64,000 nucleotides of DNA from Labilithrix sp. (GCA_019637175.1 JAHBWD010000033.1:25180-89179); one strand, 5' to 3'. Shown: positions 1-9,882, counted from the first letter of the stretch. A program made the numbers and translations. Notes: generated by a model from the sequence alone, not told the origin.

Positions 1-1071
1 GACGAGCCCTCGCCACGCCGCGCCGTCGCCTCTCTCGCCGCGGCGCAGGAGATCGATGCCGCGCTTGAACTCGCGATACTCCCGCGCGGCGGCGACGGCG
101 CTGCCGGTCTCTCGCCGCACGCCGCGGTAGTACTGGATGCCGTAGACGAACGTCGCGCCGGCGATCGCGATCGGCTCGAGGCCGACTTTGTCGAAAGCGA
201 CCGCGGTGCGCGCCGCCGCCTCGGCGACGAGGCTCGTCGTCGCCGGCGCGGCGACGCTGAGCGCCATGAACGGACGCGACACCGGGTTCAGATCGGGCAA
301 GTGCCGCCACGGGCTCGCGCCGGGCAGATCGGGGTGCTTGCGCGCGAGCTTGGTCTGGTAGACGCCGTCGCGGTACGCGCGATCCATCCACTTCTTCATC
401 GACGTCCAGTCGGAGCCGTGGAGCGTCTCGGCGTCGTTCGCGAACGCGAACTTCGCGCCCGCCTTCTCGAAGCGGATGCCGAGCTCTTCGTCTTCGAGCG
501 CGCGAAACTGCGGATCGAAGCCGCCGGCTTGGAGAAAGAGCGTGCGCGAGAACGAGACGTTGCCCGTGTACACGCTCTGACCGACGACGGGCGTCTTGCC
601 CGACGCCCAGTCGTCGCCCTTCTTGCCCATGACGCGCGCGTAGAAGCGTTCGAAGAGCGGCATGTCGGCGAGCTTCTGATCGGGGCGCAGGCGCCCGAGC
701 ACCACCGTGCGATCGTCGTCGTGCTTCGCGAGGTGGTTCTCGAGGAAGGCGGGCTTGACCTGCATGTCGTCGTCGATGATGACGATGATCTTCCCCCGCG
801 CGATGTCGACGCCACGCTGGCGCGCGACCGCGGGCCCCGCGTTCTCTTGGCGCTCGATGCAGAGCGTGTAGCGCGTCTTCAGATCGGCGAGCTTGTCGCG
901 CGGATCTTCCTTCGATCCGTCGTCGACGACGATCACCTCGTAGCGCGCGGGATCGAGCGTCTGCGCGTCGAGCTGCTCGAGCAGGCGCCGGAGGAGCGCG
1001 GCGCGGTTGTACGTAGCCATGACGAGGCTGACCCACACGCCGTCGCCGAACCGCGCCTCGAACGAAGCCAT
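1..1071 (-). CDS. Family 2 glycosyltransferase, C-terminus cut by window edge
   Basis: Read leftward from an ATG at 1071, about 357 codons lie in the window with no stop before the edge. The product opens with a GT-A start (VSLVMATYNR), followed by VIVVDDGS and IIVIIDDDM, the nucleotide-sugar and metal-binding acidic motifs of GT2 enzymes. An ALEDEELGIRFEKAG segment matches the acceptor-side ED motif. The role is transfer of a sugar from a nucleotide donor to a growing surface glycan at the cytoplasmic face. It lies 29 bp upstream of nothing on its own strand except the next GT2 gene, with which it probably forms a run of glycan genes. The donor and acceptor cannot be told from sequence. Confidence 0.85.
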   Translation of the reverse strand, partial: MASFEARFGDGVWVSLVMATYNRAALLRRLLEQLDAQTLDPARYEVIVVDDGSKEDPRDKLADLKTRYTLCIERQENAGPAVARQRGVDIARGKIIVIIDDDMQVKPAFLENHLAKHDDDRTVVLGRLRPDQKLADMPLFERFYARVMGKKGDDWASGKTPVVGQSVYTGNVSFSRTLFLQAGGFDPQFRALEDEELGIRFEKAGAKFAFANDAETLHGSDWTSMKKWMDRAYRDGVYQTKLARKHPDLPGASPWRHLPDLNPVSRPFMALSVAAPATTSLVAEAAARTAVAFDKVGLEPIAIAGATFVYGIQYYRGVRRETGSAVAAAREYREFKRGIDLLRRGERGDGAAWRGLV

Positions 1072-1100
1072 AGGCCCGTCAGTGTACTACGACGGGCACG

Positions 1101-2090
1101 TCAGCCGCCCGCGCTCGTCTTCTCCGCCGCGGCCTCCGCGGGCGTGGGCTGAACGACCTCGACGGGCGGCCGGCGGTAGCGCTCGACGACGAAGCGATCG
1201 AGAAAGAACACCTTCCCCAGGCCGCCCGCGGCCTCGGCGAGCATCTTGCGGGCGAAGACGGGCGCGACGACCAAGGTCGACGAAGCGAGCAGCGCGCCGC
1301 CCGTCGCCTGCACGGCGCCGATGGCGACCCACTTCGCGAGCTGGCGATACGAGCGCGAAGGCCCGGCGTAGAAGTGGCGCGAGCGGAGCTGCCCGGAGCT
1401 GAAGCGCCGCTCGAGCAGGAAGCCGAGCCTCAGGCGATCGGGCGGAACGTGCTCGCGCACGCGCCCTTCCTTGCACCAGACGAGCGTGCCTCCGCGCTCG
1501 GCGATCTTCTTGATGACCGCCGAGTCTTCGCCGCCCGTGAGGTTGAGCGTGGGGTCGAAGGTCTTCTTGCCGTCGAGCGCGCTCGCGCGGAAGAGCGAGT
1601 TGTTCGTGCCGAGCTTCGCGATGAGCTTCGGCGGAACGCGCCCCGAAGGGATCTCGAAGCGGCGCGAGAGCGGATCGAAGAAGATCTCCGCGTAGGGCGG
1701 CGCCTCGACCTTCGTGTACGGCTCGACCCACCCGAAGACGGCCTCGGCGTCGTTCGCGCGCTGCGCCGCGATCATGCGCTCGAGCCACTCGGGATCGGCG
1801 ACCTGATCGTCGTCGAGGAACGCGATGAGCTCGCCCCTCGCCACGCCGAGGCCGGCGTTGCGCGCCGAGGAGATCCCGGGCGTCTTCTCGCTCACGTAGA
1901 TCACGCGGTGGGACGCGGTCGCCGCGAACCGTTCGACCTGCGTCTGCGCCGAGCCTTCGGGCGAGTTGTCGACGACGATGACCTCGAACGGATCGCCGAG
2001 CCGCTGCGCGCCGGTGCTCTCGAGCGCGATCGCGAGATCTTCGGGCCGACGATAGGTGAGGATGATGATCGAGCAGACCGGCGCCGGCAC
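1101..2090 (-). CDS. Family 2 glycosyltransferase
   Basis: A 329-residue GT-A glycosyltransferase with a GTG start. CSIIILTYRRPEDL begins the Rossmann-like fold, VIVVDNSPEGS follows as the first acidic motif, and AFLDDDQV near residue 93 is the DXD metal site. GGEDSAVIKKIAERGG supplies the ED catalytic-base region. A weakly hydrophobic C-terminal part (about 255-285) may touch the membrane. It belongs to the surface-polysaccharide locus, preceded on the same strand by an ATP-grasp gene only 18 bp away, which suggests co-transcription. The sugar transferred is unknown. Confidence 0.88.
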   Translation of the reverse strand: MPAPVCSIIILTYRRPEDLAIALESTGAQRLGDPFEVIVVDNSPEGSAQTQVERFAATASHRVIYVSEKTPGISSARNAGLGVARGELIAFLDDDQVADPEWLERMIAAQRANDAEAVFGWVEPYTKVEAPPYAEIFFDPLSRRFEIPSGRVPPKLIAKLGTNNSLFRASALDGKKTFDPTLNLTGGEDSAVIKKIAERGGTLVWCKEGRVREHVPPDRLRLGFLLERRFSSGQLRSRHFYAGPSRSYRQLAKWVAIGAVQATGGALLASSTLVVAPVFARKMLAEAAGGLGKVFFLDRFVVERYRRPPVEVVQPTPAEAAAEKTSAGG

Positions 2091-2108
2091 GAAGCCGAGA
2101 TTATCAAA

Positions 2109-3389
2109 TCATCGGTTGTAGACGAAGCTTCGCACGAAGCTCCGCGGGTGCTTGGCGAAGTGCTGCACCCACGACGCAGCGTCGATCACCGCGGGCATGC
2201 GATCGTCGGGATCGCGCACCGCATCGGTGGCGGCGTCGCGGCGGCGGGCGAAGGCGTGCCAGTCTCGCCACTTGCGCACGTCGCCCCTCGACATCTGGCC
2301 GGACATTCCCTGGAGCGTCAACACGAGCTCGAGCATCGTCTTGTGGCAGTAGACTTCGTCGCCGCTCGCCGTCCACGCTCGCGCTGACGCGAGCTCACGC
2401 TCGAGCTCGGCGCGCTCGCCGCGGGCGGCGTGCCACACGAGGATGGGCAGCGGGAGCCCGCGGGCGATGTCGAAGCCCATCTGACTGTAGAACCGCGGAT
2501 TGAAGTCGATCAGCAGACGCCGATCGCCGTCGGCGATGAACTCGGATTCGAACGCGCCGCGGTAGCCGATCTTCTTGCAGAGCGCGCCGAGCTTCTCGAC
2601 GAGGATCGGCTCGACGGCGCGGCCTTCGAAGCAGAGACCGATGCCGACCTTGCGCGGCCGCTGGAGCACCTTCATCGCCGCGCGCGGGATGATCTCGCCG
2701 CCGTCGGTGACGAAGCCCGACACGCTGAAGATGCTCGTCTCGGCCGCGACGAGATACTCTTGCACCATCGGCTCGGCGATGTCGGGGTGTCGTTCGGTGA
2801 GGACGCGGTTGAAGGCGACGAGCTGGCGGTAGCGCGCGAGCTCCGCGGCGAGCGCCGCGCGATCGTGGACGATGAAGCCCTTGATGCCGCTCTCGAGGAA
2901 CACCTGCGTCCGCGGCTTGAGCAGCACCGGGTAGCGGAGATCGTCGGCGACGGGCGCTTCGGCGCCTTGCTCCCCGAGCGCGAGCGTGTGCGGCACGTCG
3001 ATGTCGACCGCCGGATCCGCGCACGCGTCGTGCATTCGCTTCTTGTCGAGGAGCGTGAGGATCGCCTCCTCGCTCGGCGAGTACATGACGAACGCCTCCG
3101 CGAGCGCCTCCCGATGCGCCGCGAAGAGCCACGAGAGGTGATCGTTGGGCGGATAGAGCAGCGTGCCGGGGTGCGCCCTGCCCCACGAGACGAGCCAGTC
3201 GATGAGCTCCTCGGGCCGCGAAATCGGCGGATGCACGAGCTTTTCGGCGACGTGCCGCGAGTAGAGGGCGCGCGCGCGCTTGCTCTCGTCGGCCATCGTG
3301 ACCCGGATGCCGCGCTTGCCGTAGCAGCGGGCGGCCGCGAGCGTGCCGTAGTAGTCCGCGCCGAGGAGGAGGACGCCGTCGTTCTTCAT
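2109..3389 (-). CDS. ATP-grasp enzyme (carboxylate-amine ligase type)
   Basis: The start was placed at the ATG giving MKNDGVLLLGADYYG; an earlier in-frame start would add an arginine-rich leader. The 426-residue product has an N-terminal pre-ATP-grasp Rossmann domain (VLLLGADYYGTLAAARCYG), a central YPVLLKPRTQVF lysine segment and a C-terminal metal-binding motif LLIDFNPRFYSQMGFDIA, in the usual ATP-grasp order. Such proteins ligate a carboxylate to an amine or thiol using ATP; in polysaccharide loci they may attach amino acids to sugars. The substrate cannot be assigned. It sits 18 bp upstream of a GT2 gene. Confidence 0.8.
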   Translation of the reverse strand: MKNDGVLLLGADYYGTLAAARCYGKRGIRVTMADESKRARALYSRHVAEKLVHPPISRPEELIDWLVSWGRAHPGTLLYPPNDHLSWLFAAHREALAEAFVMYSPSEEAILTLLDKKRMHDACADPAVDIDVPHTLALGEQGAEAPVADDLRYPVLLKPRTQVFLESGIKGFIVHDRAALAAELARYRQLVAFNRVLTERHPDIAEPMVQEYLVAAETSIFSVSGFVTDGGEIIPRAAMKVLQRPRKVGIGLCFEGRAVEPILVEKLGALCKKIGYRGAFESEFIADGDRRLLIDFNPRFYSQMGFDIARGLPLPILVWHAARGERAELERELASARAWTASGDEVYCHKTMLELVLTLQGMSGQMSRGDVRKWRDWHAFARRRDAATDAVRDPDDRMPAVIDAASWVQHFAKHPRSFVRSFVYNR

Positions 3390-3453
3390 CCGTCGACGGC
3401 GAGCATACAAAAAGTACGCAACCAGATCGCCCCGACGGCCGATGGGGGGCGTC

Positions 3454-3879
3454 ATGAGTCACCTCGACGTCGCTCTCCTGGCCCTGGGGGCGCTCGCCCT
3501 CGCCGGATGCGGAGGCACCACGCTCCAGATCACGAGCTGCCCGAACCCCGTCCTCCTCGGCCCCGTCGATCGCGTCGGCGGGCACCGCGCCGAGCGCGCC
3601 GCTTCGAGGGGGCACGTGAGCGTCGAGGCCGAAGACTGGATGACCGCGTCGACGGAGACGAAGGGGCGCGTCACGACCGCCACCGTGTCGGGCGCCTCCG
3701 ACAAGGCCGAGGGCGCCGGCCTGATGCTCCTCGCGAAGACCGAGGGCCGCAAAGACCGCGACGTGCGGGTCGCGAAGCTACCGGTCGGAGCATGGGCCTG
3801 GATCCTCACGACCGGCGCCGGCACGAGCTCGTGGGCCGGCCTCGAGGCCGACGTCGTGGAGGTGCGCCGTGATCGCTGA
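3454..3879 (+). CDS. Small lipoprotein
   Basis: The start at 3454 is preceded by a G-rich ribosome-binding site (GGGGGG, about 4-9 bases upstream). The 141-residue product has a short signal, MSHLDVALLALGALALAGC, ending in a type II lipobox (LAGC), so it should be lipidated. The rest has no family I recognise. It is the first of three overlapping genes (the next start lies 11 bp inside it), which suggests a co-translated trio of envelope proteins. Function unknown. Confidence 0.65.
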   Translation: MSHLDVALLALGALALAGCGGTTLQITSCPNPVLLGPVDRVGGHRAERAASRGHVSVEAEDWMTASTETKGRVTTATVSGASDKAEGAGLMLLAKTEGRKDRDVRVAKLPVGAWAWILTTGAGTSSWAGLEADVVEVRRDR

Positions 3880-4351
3880 TCGACTCCTCCCTCTCGTCGG
3901 AGCCGTTCTCCTCGCGGCGACGACGGGCTGCGCCGGCGCGCGAAGCAACCTCACCGCCGATCGAGCGAGCTATCCGGTCTCGCTCTCGCGCGCGGTGCGA
4001 GACGCCGACGGCGACATCGTCGCGCAAGATCGCACGAAGAAGGTCGCGTCGTTCCGCCACGACACCTCGAGCGTCGCCATCTTCTACTCGTACGGCGGCG
4101 CGCCCAAGAAAGACATCTCCAAGGCGATCAACGATCAGATCGCGGCGCACGGCGGCGACGCGATCGTGAACCTCCGCGTGACGGTGAAGCAGTGCGGGCT
4201 CAACTTCGTTCCGCTGCTCTACTTGATCCCGATCTGGCCCGGCTGCGCGAAGATCGAGACCGAGGGTGACATCATCAAGGTCGCGCCGAAGGCGGCGCCC
4301 GCGCCCGAAGTGCCTGGGGCCGCGATCGCGTCCCGCGAGGTGACGCCGTGA
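3869..4351 (+). CDS. Putative lipoprotein
   Basis: GTG start inside the end of the preceding lipoprotein gene. The 160-residue protein begins MIADRLLPLVGAVLLAATTG and continues with Cys-Ala-Gly, a plausible lipobox (TTGC). The body contains a stretch about IAAHGGDAIVNLRVTV and two cysteines around a hydrophobic LLYLIPIWPG segment, reminiscent of small envelope-stress lipoproteins, but I cannot name the family. It overlaps the next gene by 4 bp (GTGA), so translation is probably coupled. Confidence 0.65.
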   Translation: MIADRLLPLVGAVLLAATTGCAGARSNLTADRASYPVSLSRAVRDADGDIVAQDRTKKVASFRHDTSSVAIFYSYGGAPKKDISKAINDQIAAHGGDAIVNLRVTVKQCGLNFVPLLYLIPIWPGCAKIETEGDIIKVAPKAAPAPEVPGAAIASREVTP

Positions 4352-4818
4352 AGCGCGCCCTCGCCGTCCTCGTCGTCGTCGCCGCTTCGTTCGCGGGCCG
4401 CCGCGCGGCCGCCGATGCGCCCTCCCCTCCTCCGCTGCCCACGGGGATCCACGTCCTCGACGAGCCCGCCGACGCGTGGCTCCACGATCACTGCAGCTAC
4501 CGCGGCATCGTCGAGTACTCGACGAAGCTCCTCGCGCAGCCGGGCACGATCGCCAAGCTCGCGTCCACGCGCGGCGCCGCCCGCGACGTGAAGGTGTTCC
4601 GGTGCGTCGAGGCTCCGCCGTTCGTGAGCTACGCGTTCAAGCCGGCGCCGATCGAGTCCGTCACGTGCACCGAGGCGCGCCCCGCGCCTTCGCTCTGCGT
4701 ACCGCCGATCTCCCTGCCGAAGGCCGCCCCGCGCGCGAACGCGGCCGTGTCGGTCCGCGACGCGGGCGCCACGGTGACGTGGTCGCCCGCGATCATTCGC
4801 GTTCGCGCGGCACGGTGA
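4348..4818 (+). CDS. Secreted protein of unknown function
   Basis: GTG start overlapping the previous stop by 4 bp. The first 22 residues (MKRALAVLVVVAASFAGRRA) form a Sec signal followed by a proline-rich mature start. The 156-residue protein has five cysteines and no domain I recognise. Its 3' end overlaps the 3' end of the convergent histidine kinase gene by 26 bp. It is the third member of the overlapping envelope trio starting at 3454. Confidence 0.6.
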   Translation: MKRALAVLVVVAASFAGRRAAADAPSPPPLPTGIHVLDEPADAWLHDHCSYRGIVEYSTKLLAQPGTIAKLASTRGAARDVKVFRCVEAPPFVSYAFKPAPIESVTCTEARPAPSLCVPPISLPKAAPRANAAVSVRDAGATVTWSPAIIRVRAAR

Positions 4819-6589
4819 ACGCGACGAGAGCCCCGCGGTCGCGGCCCGCCGCATCGTGATTGGACTCGATCCAGATGCGCCCGCCGTGCGCGTGCACGAG
4901 CCCGCGCGCGATGAAGAGGCCGAGGCCGATGCCGCCCTTCTTCTTACCGCACGTCCACTGCTCGAAGACGCGCTCACGATCCTCGACCGGGATGCCCGGC
5001 CCCTCGTCGGCGACCGAGAAGCGGACGCCGCCGTCGTCTTCGATCGCACGGATCTCGACCTCGCTGTCGTCGGGCGCGAACTTGATCGCGTTGCCGGTGA
5101 GGTTCGAGAGAACCTGCATGATGCGCTGGCGGTCGCAAGAGATCTGCGCCTCGGAGAGGCCCGAGGCGACGCCGGCCGTCATGCGGATGCGCTTCTTCTC
5201 CGCCAGCGGGCGCGCGAGATCGAGGGCCTCGTTCACGATCTCCTTCACGCCCGCGGGTGCGCGCTCGATCGAGAGGTGCGCCGAGTCGATCGCGGCGACG
5301 TCGACGAGATCGTCGATGAGGCGGCCCATGTGCAGCGTGTTGCGGTAGATCGTCTCGAGATCTCGCTTCAGCTTCTGCCCGAGATCGCCCTCGGGGACTT
5401 GTCGCATCATCACCTGCGACTTGAGCTGGGCGACGCCGAGCGGGTTGCGTAGATCGTGCGCCACCATCGCGAGGAGCGACTCGCGCTGGAGCGCGGCCGC
5501 CTCGGCGGCGGCCTTCGCCCGAACGATGCCCTCCTCCGCCTTCCGCCGCGCGATGGCCTGCGCGAGCTGCGTCGCCACCGTCACCGCCACGCGAAGATCG
5601 TCGGTGCCGAAGGCGCGCGGCTGGCGCGCGTAGATGACGAATTTTCCGAGGAGCTTGCCCTCGTAGCACAGCGGCACGAACCCGATGGCGCCGACGCACT
5701 CGACCTCGAACACGTCACGGTAGCGCGCGAGCGTCGGCTCGCGCGTCACGTCGCCCACGAGGATCGGCGTGGGATCGATCGCGTCGGCCTGCCACGGCGA
5801 GTGCCCCTCGACGGCGCGTCGATACGCCGCGCTGAGCCCGCGCCAAGCGCAGAACCGCATGTGGAGGCGCCGATCGTCGAACAGGAGGATGCTCGCGCGA
5901 TCGACCGCGAGCGCGCGGCACACGGCGTCGAGGGCCGGCTCGAAGATCGCGTCGAGCGAGTCGGCGCGCATCATCGCGCTCGCGAGCTCGTAGAGGATCT
6001 CGGTGCGCATCCGTGCGCGATGCTCTTCCTCGAACAGACGCGCTCGCTCGAACGCGAGCGCCGCGTGGCCGACGAGGATCTCGAGGTACGGCAGGTCGTC
6101 GCGATCGAACGCGCGCGTGGCGCCCCAGCCGAACATGATGGCCCCGAGGACGTTCCCGTCGACGACCATCGGGAGGGAAGCGAGCGCGCTCGGAACGCCG
6201 CCGCACGGCGGGAAGCGCTTCGCCAAGGCCGGATACCGCTTCACGTACTCATCGACGCTCTCGGCGATGACCGCCTTGCGCAGGCGGATGGAATCCATCA
6301 ACGGCGCGGCGTCGGAGAGCCGCAGACGCGCGGTCGCCGCTCGTTGCTCGTCGGAGAGGCCCATCGAGCCGACGAGGCGCGCCTCGTCACCGCGCGTGAG
6401 CCAGACGCCGGCGACCACGGCGCCGACGGTCCGTACGCCGCTGCGGACGGTGACCTCCGCGACGCAGCGCTGCTCGAGGGCGCTCGCAAGCTCGGTCGTG
6501 ACGGTCTGGAGCGCGACGAGACGATCGAACGCCTGGCGGGAGCGTTGTCCGGTCTTCGGTTCGAGCGCGTCTTCTACGGCGGACGTCAC
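4793..6589 (-). CDS. Soluble double-GAF sensor histidine kinase
   Basis: 598 residues without membrane segments. Two GAF-type domains occupy about 30-180 and 200-350. A dimerisation/phosphoacceptor domain follows with H-box LLAMVAHDLRNPLG, placing the phosphorylated His at 378. The C-terminal HATPase has N-box VLSNLTGNAIKFAPDD, G1 VADEGPGIP and G2 GGIGLGLFIARG, so it looks catalytically complete. The input should be a cytoplasmic small molecule or redox signal sensed by GAF. No response regulator is adjacent, so the kinase is an orphan. Its partner and its link to the polysaccharide locus are unknown. Confidence 0.92.
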   Translation of the reverse strand: MTSAVEDALEPKTGQRSRQAFDRLVALQTVTTELASALEQRCVAEVTVRSGVRTVGAVVAGVWLTRGDEARLVGSMGLSDEQRAATARLRLSDAAPLMDSIRLRKAVIAESVDEYVKRYPALAKRFPPCGGVPSALASLPMVVDGNVLGAIMFGWGATRAFDRDDLPYLEILVGHAALAFERARLFEEEHRARMRTEILYELASAMMRADSLDAIFEPALDAVCRALAVDRASILLFDDRRLHMRFCAWRGLSAAYRRAVEGHSPWQADAIDPTPILVGDVTREPTLARYRDVFEVECVGAIGFVPLCYEGKLLGKFVIYARQPRAFGTDDLRVAVTVATQLAQAIARRKAEEGIVRAKAAAEAAALQRESLLAMVAHDLRNPLGVAQLKSQVMMRQVPEGDLGQKLKRDLETIYRNTLHMGRLIDDLVDVAAIDSAHLSIERAPAGVKEIVNEALDLARPLAEKKRIRMTAGVASGLSEAQISCDRQRIMQVLSNLTGNAIKFAPDDSEVEIRAIEDDGGVRFSVADEGPGIPVEDRERVFEQWTCGKKKGGIGLGLFIARGLVHAHGGRIWIESNHDAAGRDRGALVAFTVPRERE

Positions 6590-6657
6590 GGGCGCTCATT
6601 TACCCTACCACCCGGATCGAGGTGAGGTTCATGAGGCGTCCTGCCTCATGCGCGCGA

Positions 6658-9600
6658 TCAGTCGTGAAACCGTCCCTTCAGCTTCAAGAACGGCGACTCG
6701 AAGAAGCGGAAGCTGATCGACGCTGCGACGTAGATGATCGCGATGCCGCCCACGATCACCGCGGAGCAGAGCGCCATCTGCGTCCCCACGCCCATCGTCG
6801 CCTGCATGCGCGTGAGGTACGGCACGAGGAGCACCACGAGCGGCCAGTGGAAGATGTACATGCCGTAGCTCACCTTGCCGCAGGCGACGAGCGGGCTCCA
6901 CGACAGGAGCTTGCGCGTCCGCTCGCCGATCACCGCGTCGGCGCACATCGAGATCGTGCTCGCGAAGAAGAGCGCGAGCGCGACGTAGCCGATGCCCATG
7001 ATGCGGCGATCGTAGTCGTTGAGCCCGTTGGCCAAGACGTAGAGGCCCGAGAGCGCGAGCGCCGTCGCGATGAAGACGGGGAAACGGAGGCGGCGCCACG
7101 CCTTCGACACCGGATGCGACACCTCGCGCTGCGTGACGGCGACGAACGCGCCGAGCAAGAGCCCGTCGGCGCGTGAGAACGTCGCGCGATAGACGAACTT
7201 CGCGATGCTGTGCTCGTCCTTGAGCCAGGCCTGGAGCGTCTCGACGTGGCCGCCCTTGAAGATCATGCCGCCGCGGATCAACACCACCGCGGGGACGAGG
7301 ATCAAGATCGTCGGGATGAGCCTGCGGCGCGAGACGACGAGCGCCACGATCGGCCAGACGAAGTAGAACTGCTCCTCGATCGCGAGCGACCAGAAGTGCG
7401 CCGTCCACCGGAGCACCTCGTCGTCGAACGCGAGGGCGTAGTTCTGCATGTAGAGCCAGTACGAGAGCGTCGGGATCCAGCGCGCGCCGATCACGAGCGC
7501 CGCGACCGTCCCGACGATCACGAAGGCGTAGTAGAGCGGGAAGATGCGGAGCACGCGGCGCATCCAGAACATGCGCAGGCGCGTGCCGAGCGGCTTCTTC
7601 GAGGGCGCGACGAGGCCGCGCGTGATGAGGTAGCCCGAGAGCACGAAGAAGAGGTCGACGCCCGTCCAGCCCGACCAGAGGAACGCGTGCGCGCGCGCCG
7701 CGACCTTCTCGGTGAGGCTCACGGCGGTCGTGGGATCGTCGCCGGGGAACGTCCACGCGAAATGGAACATGAGCACGAGGAGCACCGCGATGCCGCGCAT
7801 GCCGTCGAGCGTGGGTATCGCGCGCGCGTCGGCGCCCTTCAGCGACGCCTGGCTCGCTTCGTCGAGCGCCTCGTCGGAGGTCGGCGCGGCGTCGTCGAGA
7901 TCGTCGAACGTCTCGTGATCCTTCACGGTCGCGCGGAAGGCGACCGCCACCACGAGCCCGAACGCGAGCACCATCAGGATGTCGACCGTCACGAGCGCGG
8001 GCGGCAGCGCGGCCTTGATCTCGGCGAGCGCCGCGTGGAGCGTCTCGCCGCTCACCATCTCGCGCCCGATGAGATCGCGCCGCGCCACGGGGGCGTCGGC
8101 CCTGAGGCGCATCCCGTTCGGGAGCGTCTCGAAGCCGAGGCTCGCGATGTAGGCCTCGTCGACGGGGTTCACGTCGACCGTCTCGACGATGAGATCCGAC
8201 TTTCGCTCGCCGAGGCTGTACGCGTAGTCCCACTTGTCGTGGCCCGGCGAGAAGACGCCGCGAGGCGCGAGCTTCGCGACGTGACGATCGTTCTTGCCGA
8301 GGAGATCTTCGGTCGGACGCTGCGCGAAGTACGGCGTGGCGCCGGCGGCGGCGACGGCCATGCGCAGCGACGGCGGCGTCGTCTCGCGGATGAGGACGCC
8401 GAGGCGCGTGTAGTTCGCTTCGTCCTTGTACTGCGCGGCGTTGCCGGTCGCCCACCGCCCGAACGGGAGGAGGTGGCACGGCAGCCACACGATCGTCATC
8501 GCGAGGAGCGCCGCGCCGACGACGGTCTTCTTGCTCGCGAGGCGCCTCGCCAGCGCGGAGAGGCCCTCGGGGATCCCTTCGCGGAGATCGCGCAGCCGGA
8601 GGAGGAAGCCGAGGAAGAGGAACGCGCCGCCGGCGGCGAACGCGACCTTGCTGAAGACCATCGTCGCGGCGATGCCCGGCTCGGGGAACTTCTTCGCGTA
8701 GCCGTTGAGCGCGACGAGCACCAACCCGGAGACGATGAACGCGACCGAGAGGCGCCTCACGAAGAGCGCCATCCGCTCGGTGTCGGTCGCCGCGGCGATC
8801 ACGCGCGAGAGGAGCACCGCCACGAGGAGGATGAGCGCCGGCATGCCGACGCACATGTAGCGGTTCGCGTAGAGCATCCACTCCCACGCGTCGCCGCCGA
8901 CGTACGTCGCGTAGCCGATCTGGGCGACGAAGATGGTGCCGAGCAGGACGAGGCGGCGAACGCTGCGATCGTCGCGCAGGACCTGGAGCCAGCCGCGCAG
9001 CCCGCCCTCGGGCTTCTCGCCGAGCGAGAACACGCTCGCGAACGCGACGCTCAGGGGCACCGCGAGGTGCAGGGCGAGCACCTGCAGCGCGACGAAGAGC
9101 CCGCGCTTGACGCGCGCGAGCGTCGAAATCTTGTAGAGCTTCAGGAAGTACGTGTTCGGCAGCGACTCGTGGAAGTACTGCTTGCGGAACACGGTCTGCC
9201 CGCCGACCGCCGTGCCGGCGAACGCGCCGATCACCGCGGCGAACAGCCAGCGGCGCGAGCACGTGAGGAACCCGTAGAGCGAGATGAGGCCCACGGGCAC
9301 GACCGAGTCGCTGCGGATCAAGAGCGCGCCGGCGGTGAGCGCGCCCATCGCCAGCGTGCGCGGCAGGCTGAACTCGTCTTCGTTCTCGAGGGCGAGCCAG
9401 AGGAGCGTGTACACGATGACCGTGAGCGCGCCGACCTCCATGCCGCGGAGCGTCCAGAAGACGAGCGGATAGTCGAAGAGGGTCGCGGCGAGCACCGCGA
9501 GCGGCACCCACGCCGCGGTCGTGAGCTTGCGGGCGATCTTCGCGGCGACGAGGCCGGTGGTGATCAAGATCGCGATGCCCGTCAGCATGATGAAGAGCGA

Positions 9601-9882
9601 GATCTTCGACTCCGAGAGCCCGAGCTCGTGGGCCACGCTCATCCAGAGCACCCACAAGAGGTTCGTGAAGCCTTCGATCGGCGCCTCGCCGATGTTCCAC
9701 ACGAGGCCGTGGCCGTCGGCGAGGTGACGCGCGTAGCGCATCGAGATCATCGCGTCTTCGAAGAGCACGAAGTAGCGCGCGCCTCCGACGGAGAAGCTCG
9801 TTCGGAGGATGAAGAGCACGTAGAACGCGAGCGCCGCGAGCGCGACCCAGAGGCGCCCCTTCGAAGACGAGCTCGCGCTCAC
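6658..9882 (-). CDS. Fusion: polytopic glycosyltransferase-like region plus acyltransferase 3
   Basis: 1074 residues from a GTG start that overlaps the upstream kinase stop by 4 bp. Residues about 1-670 form a polytopic membrane region (many hydrophobic helices, with a soluble stretch about 480-640) resembling lipid-linked-sugar membrane glycosyltransferases. From about 688 the motif TLDGMRGIAVLLVLMFHFAW starts a second module, an OafA/YrhL-type acyltransferase 3 with FFVLSGYLITRG and about ten more helices. Acyltransferase 3 enzymes move acetyl or other acyl groups onto extracytoplasmic sugars. The fusion could add a sugar and then acylate the same glycan. The glycosyltransferase half is judged by topology only. 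Confidence 0.85.
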   Translation of the reverse strand: MSASSSSKGRLWVALAALAFYVLFILRTSFSVGGARYFVLFEDAMISMRYARHLADGHGLVWNIGEAPIEGFTNLLWVLWMSVAHELGLSESKISLFIMLTGIAILITTGLVAAKIARKLTTAAWVPLAVLAATLFDYPLVFWTLRGMEVGALTVIVYTLLWLALENEDEFSLPRTLAMGALTAGALLIRSDSVVPVGLISLYGFLTCSRRWLFAAVIGAFAGTAVGGQTVFRKQYFHESLPNTYFLKLYKISTLARVKRGLFVALQVLALHLAVPLSVAFASVFSLGEKPEGGLRGWLQVLRDDRSVRRLVLLGTIFVAQIGYATYVGGDAWEWMLYANRYMCVGMPALILLVAVLLSRVIAAATDTERMALFVRRLSVAFIVSGLVLVALNGYAKKFPEPGIAATMVFSKVAFAAGGAFLFLGFLLRLRDLREGIPEGLSALARRLASKKTVVGAALLAMTIVWLPCHLLPFGRWATGNAAQYKDEANYTRLGVLIRETTPPSLRMAVAAAGATPYFAQRPTEDLLGKNDRHVAKLAPRGVFSPGHDKWDYAYSLGERKSDLIVETVDVNPVDEAYIASLGFETLPNGMRLRADAPVARRDLIGREMVSGETLHAALAEIKAALPPALVTVDILMVLAFGLVVAVAFRATVKDHETFDDLDDAAPTSDEALDEASQASLKGADARAIPTLDGMRGIAVLLVLMFHFAWTFPGDDPTTAVSLTEKVAARAHAFLWSGWTGVDLFFVLSGYLITRGLVAPSKKPLGTRLRMFWMRRVLRIFPLYYAFVIVGTVAALVIGARWIPTLSYWLYMQNYALAFDDEVLRWTAHFWSLAIEEQFYFVWPIVALVVSRRRLIPTILILVPAVVLIRGGMIFKGGHVETLQAWLKDEHSIAKFVYRATFSRADGLLLGAFVAVTQREVSHPVSKAWRRLRFPVFIATALALSGLYVLANGLNDYDRRIMGIGYVALALFFASTISMCADAVIGERTRKLLSWSPLVACGKVSYGMYIFHWPLVVLLVPYLTRMQATMGVGTQMALCSAVIVGGIAIIYVAASISFRFFESPFLKLKGRFHD

